A stretch of 64,000 nt of DNA, taken from assembly GCA_900539185.1 (NCBI GenBank), contig UQBG01000003.1, positions 96,943-160,942 on the forward strand, read 5' to 3'. The notes under the pieces are model-generated. The model was not told where the DNA came from and made no database searches. It was given only the letters and a program-made list of their open reading frames with translations. The position numbers and the translations under genes were made by a program. Of this stretch, positions 56,803 to 64,000 are shown piece by piece (position 1 is the first letter of the stretch; each line of letters begins with the position of its first letter). This stretch comes from an uncultured Clostridium sp. (lineage in GTDB: Bacteria; Bacillota; Clostridia; Lachnospirales; Lachnospiraceae).

Positions 56803-58056
56803 ATGAGACACAACCGACATTTACAAATAAAAAGCTATTTGGCATACGCCTTGACTTTGGTGTGCATACTAGCTGTAGGTATGGGCCTTACCAATACCTA
56901 TGCAGCTCCATTGACCGCCACTTCTGACGAAGGTACATTAAGTGCATCTATGGATGGCAGTTATGTCTATCTATCCTATACCGGAGCATGGAACTACAAC
57001 ATTCAGGAAACCATCACCGTTGGCGTAAACGGTTCTCCGGTATCCGGCAAATATGGTTCCATTGTTCTAAGCACGGGAAATCAGGTGGAGCAACAGGAAC
57101 TGGTCGTTTGCGACTCCTGGTACGGTGAGATTCCGGGAGCCAGTGGAACTGCGGTAAATACCGGTTCCAATCGTGTTCCTTATCAGACCGTTAGCTGGAA
57201 GATTCAGGTTCCGTTATCTACCTATGGAGGAGCGATCGACAGTCTGGACCTAAACTGGCGTGGGCAGTCCCTAAGTCTGACTGCAGATACCGCAGAGGAT
57301 ACAACAGAGACTGCTACCGAGGATGCCTCCGCTACTACCGAGACTTCCGGCAGTTCGGAAACCTCTACCGCGAGCCCATCTACGGAAGATACTTCCACCG
57401 ATTCCCCTTCCGACAACTCTACCGAAGTCGGAGTTACCTCAAAGATCGTGATCGATGGCTACTATGATGACTGGACGGCGTATCCATCCACAGATATCAC
57501 CTACTTCTCGAACAACTTCAAGAGTGTCCACAAGGGGCAGATCTATACGGATGGAGAAATGGTATATGTTCATTTTGCCATGAATGACCTATACGGAAGT
57601 CAGATTCAGGTACACCAGATGTCCATTACGATCAACGGTGAAACGCATTCCATCGGTGTAATGCCGGTTACTCCTGATCATCAGATTGACTGGGATTATA
57701 ACTCCACTATTAATAATGGGCTTCCAAACGGCACCTATACCAATCTGGGTGTGATCGTTGATTATACTAAGTACTGTGACAGTCAGGCAGCCTTAACCAT
57801 CTATGATTCTACTCACCAGCCGACTACGAAGGGAGATGAGATCGAGTTTACCTTTCGTCTGGCTGACTTTGCCAGAATCACAGGAATGAATACAGACCAT
57901 ATCGAATCCATCACCATCTCGAATCCAAATATCGGTGGACAGGGTGTCACCTGGGCCGGTACTTCAACCGGACCAATTCTGGGTGTCATCGCAGCCATCG
58001 CTATCTGTGGTGCAGGATTCTATACATGGAAGAAAAAGAAAGGCAACGTACAATGA
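56803..58056 (+). CDS. Secreted substrate protein with C-terminal sorting signal (XrtG target)
   Basis: A 417-residue exported protein. Signal peptide at residues 8-34 (AYALTLVCILAVGMGLTNTY-AAP), an Ig-like beta domain (35-150), a Ser/Thr/Glu-rich low-complexity linker (164-210), a second beta domain (TSKIVIDGYYDDWTAYPSTD, 215-385) and a C-terminal signal: GPILGVIAAIAICGAGFYTW membrane helix followed by KKKKGNVQ. This tripartite tail matches the Firmicutes exosortase sorting type. The start follows GAGGAGTGATAT. It overlaps xrtG (ATGA), which indicates coupled production of substrate and enzyme. Confidence 0.85.
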   Translation: MRHNRHLQIKSYLAYALTLVCILAVGMGLTNTYAAPLTATSDEGTLSASMDGSYVYLSYTGAWNYNIQETITVGVNGSPVSGKYGSIVLSTGNQVEQQELVVCDSWYGEIPGASGTAVNTGSNRVPYQTVSWKIQVPLSTYGGAIDSLDLNWRGQSLSLTADTAEDTTETATEDASATTETSGSSETSTASPSTEDTSTDSPSDNSTEVGVTSKIVIDGYYDDWTAYPSTDITYFSNNFKSVHKGQIYTDGEMVYVHFAMNDLYGSQIQVHQMSITINGETHSIGVMPVTPDHQIDWDYNSTINNGLPNGTYTNLGVIVDYTKYCDSQAALTIYDSTHQPTTKGDEIEFTFRLADFARITGMNTDHIESITISNPNIGGQGVTWAGTSTGPILGVIAAIAICGAGFYTWKKKKGNVQ

Positions 58057-58649
58057 TTAACTGGATTTTAGCTCTTGTTATCATTTTATGGATCTATATC
58101 CTAACTGTATTAAAACGTGCCAGGCTGGACTTCTGGTTTTTTACACTCGGAAGTGCCGGCCTGTTTACGATTGCCATTATCGTGCTGCAGCCACTGTTAC
58201 TTATGCCGATGCAGAATGCCATCGCTGCTGTTTCCGGCCTGTTGGGAAATCTGACAAATACCTATACCTCTTACTTTGAAAAGGGACTTTTGTTTATTTC
58301 CCATGGAACGACTCAAATGGCCTTATATATTGACTTCGAATGTACCGGCATTATAGAAACCTTTGCATTTCTATCCCTGCTCTGGTTTTTCCCCGCCTAT
58401 CAGTTCTATGAAAAAATTGCAGTCAGTGTTGTGGGTATCATAAGCATGTTTATGGCAAATGTCCTCCGAATCTTTATCATCAGTCAGATCATATACTGGT
58501 TTGGCAGTAACAGTTACTTTGTCGCTCATTCCTTTGTAGGGCGGCTGGTCTTTTATGCAATTACACTGGTACTATATTTCTATGTATTTACCCGTTCACA
58601 GGTAGTACGGCAGAAGGTAGGTGCTTTCCGATATGACGATATTAAATGA
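58053..58649 (+). CDS. xrtG: Exosortase G
   Basis: A 198-residue polytopic membrane transpeptidase-like protease. About six hydrophobic segments and the exosortase triad in order: Cys97 (DFECTGI), Arg139 (ANVLRIF) and His159 (VAHSFVGRLVFY). Exosortases cleave a C-terminal sorting signal of secreted proteins and may attach them to a glycan. The substrate is the preceding gene product. Start ATG at 58053 overlaps that gene's stop; an earlier in-frame ATG lies inside it. Known only in Gram-positives with this neighbour set. Confidence 0.92.
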   Translation: MINWILALVIILWIYILTVLKRARLDFWFFTLGSAGLFTIAIIVLQPLLLMPMQNAIAAVSGLLGNLTNTYTSYFEKGLLFISHGTTQMALYIDFECTGIIETFAFLSLLWFFPAYQFYEKIAVSVVGIISMFMANVLRIFIISQIIYWFGSNSYFVAHSFVGRLVFYAITLVLYFYVFTRSQVVRQKVGAFRYDDIK

Positions 58650-60018
58650 TTTTTTGCATAGCTCCATCCTATTCTGGATGGCCTGGGTGATTATTCCGAT
58701 CATTATGGAAATCATCCCAACGATCGGTGACTTCTTCATTCTTCTGAAACGTAAGCTGACGAAGAAAAAAGCGTCACCTTTAATGTACTGTCCGGAAATC
58801 ACTCTGATCATTCCGGTTTATAATTCTGCCGACACCCTATATCAGTGTATTCAGTCGGTCTATGAATCCACCTATGACAATAAACTGATCTATATTATGC
58901 TGGTAAACAACCAAAGCCGGGACAACAGTTTCCAGATCTTCTGTCAATGTCAGGAGGATTTCCCGGAGCTTACCATCCACTGGTTAAACTCAGAACAGGG
59001 AAAATCAAAAGCACTGAATCTGGCACTCTTTAACAGCTATGGAAAATATATTATCCATATTGACAGTGATGGTGTTCTGCATCCGGATGCCCTCTATAAC
59101 ATCGTACAGCAGTTTGAGTCTCAGTCCGATGTTGACTGCCTGACCGGAACCATCATGACAAATCCGGAGATGATCGATGCCACAAAGTCGTTTCCAAAGC
59201 GTCTGTTACGCAAACTGGAATTCTTTGAGTACTGTCAGGCCTTTCTGGCAGGTCGAAATTTCCAGTCCGAGTTTAACAGTATCTTTACACTATCCGGCGC
59301 ATTTTCGGCATTTCGCAAATCCGCTATACTGAAAACACAACTTTATAATACCGATACCATCTGTGAGGATACCCATGTCACCTTCCAGATCCGGGATATG
59401 CTGCAGGAAAAAGTAGCTTTATGCGATAATGCTTACTTCTTTGTAGATCCGATCGAGGATCTTAATCGTCTGTATATCCAGCGCCAGCGCTGGCAGCGTG
59501 GAGAGATCGAAGTCATGCATATGTTCCGCCAGAAGAAAATGTCTTTCGGAAAGGGCTTCTTATCAGACTTTGCCATCCGTCTGCTTATGTACGATCATAC
59601 CTTTGCCTTTCCACGTATGATCTGGTACTTTGCACTGATTTGCCTTGCCTTTATTAATTATCCGATTCGCCTGATCATCGAATCTGTGATACTTATGTAT
59701 GTTTTATATGTATTTGCAACGATCTTATTGTACTTTTGTATCATCCTCTTTCTGTCCGGAGAGAAGCATCTACAGAAGTATTATGCAAAAAAATGGTATC
59801 TGGTTGCCCTTCTTCCACTCTTTAACTTTCTGGTGTTCTGGTTCCGGTTTGCAGGAATCATCAACGCCATAAAGGGGAAACAGACCTGGCGTATGAAGAA
59901 CCTACGGGAAGAATGGGACGCCGCAAGAAGTGTTGTTCAGCAGGACTTTGCCGGTCTCAATCGGGTTCTTGAAAAATGGAAAGCAGAGGTGAATATCAAT
60001 GAGTCAGACGAAAACTAA
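58633..60018 (+). CDS. XrtG-associated glycosyltransferase (GT2)
   Basis: A 461-residue membrane glycosyltransferase. GT-A motifs: LIIPVYNSADTLYQCIQSVY, IIHIDSDGVLHPDALYNI (DxD), EDTHVTFQIRDM (ED) and RQRWQRGEIEVMHM (QxxRW). Four C-terminal membrane helices (310-440). It probably makes or exports the glycan to which the XrtG substrate is joined. ATG at 58633 is preferred; GTG at 58621 with AGAAGG is an alternative. It overlaps the end of xrtG. Confidence 0.9.
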   Translation: MTILNDFLHSSILFWMAWVIIPIIMEIIPTIGDFFILLKRKLTKKKASPLMYCPEITLIIPVYNSADTLYQCIQSVYESTYDNKLIYIMLVNNQSRDNSFQIFCQCQEDFPELTIHWLNSEQGKSKALNLALFNSYGKYIIHIDSDGVLHPDALYNIVQQFESQSDVDCLTGTIMTNPEMIDATKSFPKRLLRKLEFFEYCQAFLAGRNFQSEFNSIFTLSGAFSAFRKSAILKTQLYNTDTICEDTHVTFQIRDMLQEKVALCDNAYFFVDPIEDLNRLYIQRQRWQRGEIEVMHMFRQKKMSFGKGFLSDFAIRLLMYDHTFAFPRMIWYFALICLAFINYPIRLIIESVILMYVLYVFATILLYFCIILFLSGEKHLQKYYAKKWYLVALLPLFNFLVFWFRFAGIINAIKGKQTWRMKNLREEWDAARSVVQQDFAGLNRVLEKWKAEVNINESDEN

Positions 60019-61111
60019 ATGGTATACCCGTTCGGGAGGAGCATTCTCCCTTTTACTCTCAGGAATCGTAGTAAGCCTTCTGCTTACGATTGCAATTCTG
60101 GTAGTGTTATTACTTGGACAACAACAGGCTTATCTGACGCACTGCACAGAGGAACAACAAAGCCGGTGTGATCTGATCGCCGGTGCACTGACAGAACTGG
60201 CTGCTACTTCCTCTGATTCTTTCTCCACTAAAACAGATGCGACTGCCATACAGCAGGAAATGACGGATTACCTGTCCGAACAGGTACCGGCATCCGGCAG
60301 TAGCTGGGCATTCCTCTATGACGATACCGGTGTCCTGTTCGCTCAGAATCCGGCAACCACAAGTTCCCTGCAGGCTCAGGATGATCCCGCACAGTTCTTT
60401 GAAGCTCTGGCACAGGAGTCCCACGCCGTCCTGACAACTACCTCCTTTTCGGTGCAGGAACATACCTATACGATTGGATTTATCACCGATTCTTCCGTCT
60501 ACTTAAGCGGCAGCTTCTTTACCTATGAGATTTATTTAATTCTGCTATTTGCAAGTGTTCTGCTCCTGTCTATTGGTGTGATCACAGCTCTTTATGGCTC
60601 ATGGTCCCGCAGCCAGAAGCGTTATCTGCAGACCAATAAGGAACTGGCACAGCGCAATCGGGACTTTGAAACTCTGGCATCCACCACTGCCAATACCGAC
60701 AATGGTGACTCTCTCCTGATCCGCCACAGTGGCAAAAGCAACCGTTATAAACAGTATACGTTTAAGTTCTATCTAAATGCCCGTCATGCAATCTATATCG
60801 ATGGGATTCTGGGTGCCATGCATCCACATACCTGGGAAATCACTCTTCATGTAATTAAGATGCAGAACAACTTTATACAGTTTGCGGAACTGGAGAAGAA
60901 AATCAAAGCCTTTATTGACCAATATCAGGACCGGGAACTGAATGCGGTTCCACCATTTGATACCATTAATCCTACATTAGAGAACTGCTGTGACTACTTC
61001 AAGGAGGAACTAAGCAAAATCCTTAACCAAGAGGGCTGGCTGTTCCTGATGATCGAGATGAGTGAAACCCCATCCAGATCCTATGTTATCAGCATGATTG
61101 ATGAAGAATAA
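59999..61111 (+). CDS. Membrane-anchored sensor fused to PTPS-like domain
   Basis: A 370-residue protein: membrane helix at 16-38, extracytoplasmic double-Cache-like or PAS-like domain (40-170), second membrane helix (about 172-198), coiled coil (200-230), then a PTPS-like domain (245-370) with ARHAIYIDG, GAMHPHTWEI and INPTLENCCDYF. As in the short homologue, the catalytic Cys before HPH is missing, but the zinc His ligands remain. The layout is that of a signal-transducing receptor with a PTPS-like output. Start ATG overlaps the glycosyltransferase end. Confidence 0.8.
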   Translation: MSQTKTKWYTRSGGAFSLLLSGIVVSLLLTIAILVVLLLGQQQAYLTHCTEEQQSRCDLIAGALTELAATSSDSFSTKTDATAIQQEMTDYLSEQVPASGSSWAFLYDDTGVLFAQNPATTSSLQAQDDPAQFFEALAQESHAVLTTTSFSVQEHTYTIGFITDSSVYLSGSFFTYEIYLILLFASVLLLSIGVITALYGSWSRSQKRYLQTNKELAQRNRDFETLASTTANTDNGDSLLIRHSGKSNRYKQYTFKFYLNARHAIYIDGILGAMHPHTWEITLHVIKMQNNFIQFAELEKKIKAFIDQYQDRELNAVPPFDTINPTLENCCDYFKEELSKILNQEGWLFLMIEMSETPSRSYVISMIDEE

Positions 61112-61162
61112 ACAGGCGCTTAAAATACCGAATATTTGAGTAATCGCATTAGGGAGACTACT

Positions 61163-63595
61163 ATGGCAAATATACAAACCAAATCAAAATTAAATCTGAC
61201 TCTCATAGGCATCCTGTTATTACTATTGGGTGCTTGTGGGGTGACTGCCTTTTTATGGTTTCGGCACTGGGATCCATCCGGCAATGATGTATGGGGGCAC
61301 CTATATAAATCCCAATACCTGTTCCATAGTATCCAGGAGGGAAACTGGTATCCCCTATATTCCCCGGACTGGTATAACGGAATTCAGATCTATCGGTACT
61401 GGCCGCCAATGGCTTATTACTGCATGGCGTTTTTTCTGTTCTTAACGAATGGATCGATCCTCCATGCCTATTATCTATATGCCGGCTTTGTATTTTTCTT
61501 TGGCGGACTTCCATTTCTCCTGCTTGGCCGCAAGTTAAACCGTCCGGTACTCGCCATGGTATTATCCTACCTTTGGTTCTTCCTGCCGGATAACATACGG
61601 GTATACCTCTGTGAAGGTAATCTTCCACGTATCCTGACCACAGTGATTCTTCCTTATATCATTTTCTTTCTCTGGACATACATCCGGGAACATAAACGTT
61701 CTGCAATGATCGGTCTTATGCTTTTTATGACCTTGCTTACGGTCACTCACCTGATGTTAACTGCCATCATCGGCATCGGAACCTTCTTCTTCCTGTGCTT
61801 TGATGCGATCCATAACCGTACCATTCGTCAGGACATAGAAGCTTTAGCCGCTATGCTCATCGGCATCGCAATCGCAGGTATCTGGTTTATCCCTGCCATC
61901 TCCGGTGGTATGCTCTCGATGGGTGACTCCAGTTCTACCGTTCAGGAGCTTTACTCTGCACCGCTCAGCATCTCTCTCAATCTGATGAATCGTGCAACCG
62001 GTGTAGCAGATACGATCTACTACGGTGTTGCAATCGTTTTCGTTGCAATCCTAGGAATCCTGCTGGCGAATAAGAAACACCGTGCCGGCTTCTTCCTATC
62101 CGCAGTCGTTCTGCTGGGACTTACCCCTGCAACCATCAGTGTAACCAAACATCTTCCCTTGGGGAACTTCCTATGGTTCTTCCGCTTCATTGCGCTTTCC
62201 TATGGATTCTTTTTCCTGTCCTTTCTGGAATGGACTTCACTCAAAAAGAAGTACTCGATCCTGTTAACGATCCTGTTAGCTGTTGACTGCTTCGCCAGTG
62301 TCCTGTACATTCCACGTTATTACCAGCCTACCTCCCCTGCTATCAAAGCAGAGACTGAGGTTTTAAAACGATATACCACACAACGGGCAAACCTCATGGA
62401 TCTAAGCAACTTTGGATCCTATCCGTCCTGGGGCCTGTCTACCGGAGAGGATGCAATCGACTACTCCTATGGATGGGCATGGCAGGGTGCTTCTACTTCT
62501 CAGAATATCATGCTTATGAACGAAGCCTTGGAACATCAACAGTATGTATATGTCTTTGATCGCAGCATAGAACTGGGGGACGATACGGTTCTGGTTACAA
62601 AGGCCTCTACGGTCAATCATACAGAAGAGCTCCTGTCTGCTGCGGAGCTATGTGGATATGAACTGGTAACCACTACAGACCTTTCTTATATATTTAAGAA
62701 AAACACTCCGGCTTCTTTTGGTGTCCGATCTGAATATCCCGGCCTGGCTATTGGACAGTATGCGAATACGTTATCCATCTATTTCCCAGCCTTTACCGTA
62801 GGTACATCCAACTATATCGATGACTACAGCCCGGAGGAACTTAGTAGCTATGAAACGCTGTTTTTAAGTGGATTTGACTATCACAATCAGGAAACTGCAG
62901 AAACCCTTCTTCGTGCTGTATCTGAGTGTGGAACCCGTGTGGTGATCGATGGTGCACACATACCGGAGAATGCCTACAAGGAACAGACCTTCCTGAATGT
63001 AAACGCATCACAGATTACCTTTACTCAGTCTCTTCCTGCTCTTCATTATGGTGGAGAAACCATTGTCACCGGAACCATCCCATCCGATGATGGTCAATGG
63101 AAAACCGGTTATATCAACGACGCCGGCCAAGTCTTGGGTTCGATTGACTCAGACGGTCAAACGCTGCCTTTCTTCAATCAGGATGCTATCAGCGAAAATA
63201 TCTACTATCTTGGAATGAATCTGGCCTACTATGCGATAGAAACCGGCACTGAGAACACTGCCCTTTGGAATCTGTTAAGCGACTGTCTAAGAATCCACTA
63301 CGAAACCCTGCCTACTCGTGAACTGGTTCCTATGTCTATATCGGTTGACCCAAATGAAAACACGATCACCATCCAAAGCGAACAGCCACAGGTAAACACC
63401 ACCTTAGCCTATCAGGATAACTTTGTTTCTGATACTCCGCTATATAACGAGAACCATATGCTGGTAATGGATGGTACATCTGCAATGATCCAGATCGTGT
63501 ATCCACATCTGTACCTAGGTCTTCTGGTTTCTATCTGTGGAGTCCTGCTGGGAATTGGTATGATGATATATCTATTCCGCAAACAAAAAACCTAA
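61163..63595 (+). CDS. Large multi-pass membrane protein of the XrtG operon (PTPS-related)
   Basis: An 810-residue polytopic protein with about a dozen helices in residues 1-440 and a long extracytoplasmic part (440-780), then one C-terminal helix. The first loop (FRHWDPSGNDVWGHLYKSQY, then YNGIQIYRYWPPMAYYCMAF) resembles GT-C-type glycosyltransferases such as YfhO and the PTPS-related membrane family linked to XrtG. It may transfer the sugar to lipid or to the sorted protein. ATG at 61163 has AGGGAG 6 bases before. The stop overlaps the acylphosphatase stop. Confidence 0.8.
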   Translation: MANIQTKSKLNLTLIGILLLLLGACGVTAFLWFRHWDPSGNDVWGHLYKSQYLFHSIQEGNWYPLYSPDWYNGIQIYRYWPPMAYYCMAFFLFLTNGSILHAYYLYAGFVFFFGGLPFLLLGRKLNRPVLAMVLSYLWFFLPDNIRVYLCEGNLPRILTTVILPYIIFFLWTYIREHKRSAMIGLMLFMTLLTVTHLMLTAIIGIGTFFFLCFDAIHNRTIRQDIEALAAMLIGIAIAGIWFIPAISGGMLSMGDSSSTVQELYSAPLSISLNLMNRATGVADTIYYGVAIVFVAILGILLANKKHRAGFFLSAVVLLGLTPATISVTKHLPLGNFLWFFRFIALSYGFFFLSFLEWTSLKKKYSILLTILLAVDCFASVLYIPRYYQPTSPAIKAETEVLKRYTTQRANLMDLSNFGSYPSWGLSTGEDAIDYSYGWAWQGASTSQNIMLMNEALEHQQYVYVFDRSIELGDDTVLVTKASTVNHTEELLSAAELCGYELVTTTDLSYIFKKNTPASFGVRSEYPGLAIGQYANTLSIYFPAFTVGTSNYIDDYSPEELSSYETLFLSGFDYHNQETAETLLRAVSECGTRVVIDGAHIPENAYKEQTFLNVNASQITFTQSLPALHYGGETIVTGTIPSDDGQWKTGYINDAGQVLGSIDSDGQTLPFFNQDAISENIYYLGMNLAYYAIETGTENTALWNLLSDCLRIHYETLPTRELVPMSISVDPNENTITIQSEQPQVNTTLAYQDNFVSDTPLYNENHMLVMDGTSAMIQIVYPHLYLGLLVSICGVLLGIGMMIYLFRKQKT

Positions 63596-63882
63596 TAGCT
63601 ATAGCGAATACGAAATCCGGTCTCTCCGTCTACCAGACATGGCATATCTGCTATAGATCGATGATCAATCTTTATCCAGTGAGTATCTTTATCTAAGTTC
63701 TCTACAAACCGGCGGATACCTTCCGGTTCTCCCTGTACCTCCATCTCTACACCGCCGTTTTGCATATTACGGATCCAGCCTGTAAGATGATACTCGATTG
63801 CCAGATTCATGGCATGGTATCGAAACCCTACTCCCTGTACTCTTCCTGTTACTATTATATATTTTCGTTCCATTCCGGACAC
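63592..63882 (-). CDS. acyP: Acylphosphatase
   Basis: A 96-residue enzyme that hydrolyses acyl phosphates. Signature 1 is GRVQGVGFRYHAMNLA with the phosphate loop and catalytic Arg; signature 2 is GWIRNMQNGGVEMEVQGEPE with the catalytic Asn. Length fits the family. It is convergent with the XrtG operon, the two stops overlapping. Confidence 0.95.
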   Translation of the reverse strand: MSGMERKYIIVTGRVQGVGFRYHAMNLAIEYHLTGWIRNMQNGGVEMEVQGEPEGIRRFVENLDKDTHWIKIDHRSIADMPCLVDGETGFRIRYSY

Positions 63883-63934
63883 GCTCCTATTTATGCTAAT
63901 CTAAATTCGTGCTTCGTACTCATTAAGGAACCAC

Positions 63935-64000
63935 TTATAACTGCCTTCTGACCTGTTCGATATCCTCCGGTTCACACTCTGCAATGGCAAGGATATCCTC
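63935..64000 (-). CDS. C-terminal fragment of an unknown gene at the window edge
   Basis: Only the last 21 codons are inside the window (EDILAIAECEPEDIEQVRRQ, then L and stop at 63935-63937). The helical acidic tail is not diagnostic of any family. The direction is the same as the acylphosphatase gene, 53 bases downstream. Confidence 0.5.
   Translation of the reverse strand, partial: EDILAIAECEPEDIEQVRRQL

Overview
The window looks like a chromosomal segment of a gut-type Lachnospiraceae (Firmicutes, Clostridia). The reasons are strong AGGAGG ribosome binding sites, TTGACA/TATAAT promoters, moderate GC, an exosortase-G (XrtG) locus, a FliB-type flagellin methylase, and a prophage module order typical of that family. 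The genus cannot be fixed from this sequence alone.

Positions 1 to about 41,470 are one siphovirus prophage that continues left of the window. Read right to left on the minus strand, it runs: early regulators (35.8-34.1 kb); a replication module (33.8-21.4 kb: PC4-like protein, DUF2800 nuclease-like protein, DUF2815 ssDNA-binding protein, family A polymerase, VapE-type primase/helicase, VRR-NUC nuclease, SNF2 helicase, with an iteron cluster beside the primase gene); a ParB-like/DUF4417 gene; three small genes sharing an N-terminal MGGRGA tag; small and large terminase, portal, a MuF-type head protein with a C-terminal HExxH domain, scaffold, capsid, connectors, tail, holin and lysin. Intrinsic terminators with related AGAGCC/GGCTCT stems separate the late modules. 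The plus-strand lysogeny arm (35.9-40.3 kb) holds a repressor, a mini ImmA-like peptidase, two accessory genes, an Abi_2/AbiF-type HEPN gene preceded by a strong promoter and a short structured RNA, and a tyrosine integrase.

The lysin gene at the left edge and a complete GH25 lysozyme gene beside the integrase share 489 identical bases. The simplest reading is that the phage integrated inside a host lysozyme gene and rebuilt it, so these copies carry the attachment sites.

From 41.6 kb on the sequence is host: a hypothetical gene, a collapsed beta-glucoside (licT-bglP-bglA) operon remnant, a DRE-TIM aldolase-like gene, an ArsR-type metal repressor with an HMA protein and a P-type ATPase, a HAD phosphatase, FliB, a CDF transporter, a large hybrid histidine kinase, a membrane-anchored unknown, metY and mscL. 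Next comes a six-gene plus-strand XrtG operon (56.4-63.6 kb): two PTPS-like proteins that lack the catalytic cysteine, a secreted C-terminally sorted substrate, the exosortase, a glycosyltransferase and a large membrane protein. An acylphosphatase and a gene fragment end the window.

The items most worth follow-up are the RNA-plus-HEPN Abi locus, the lysozyme-gene integration, the MGGRGA gene trio, the MuF-zincin fusion, the AGAGCC terminator family with a candidate plus-strand ncRNA at 35.1-35.35 kb, and the exosortase-G operon.
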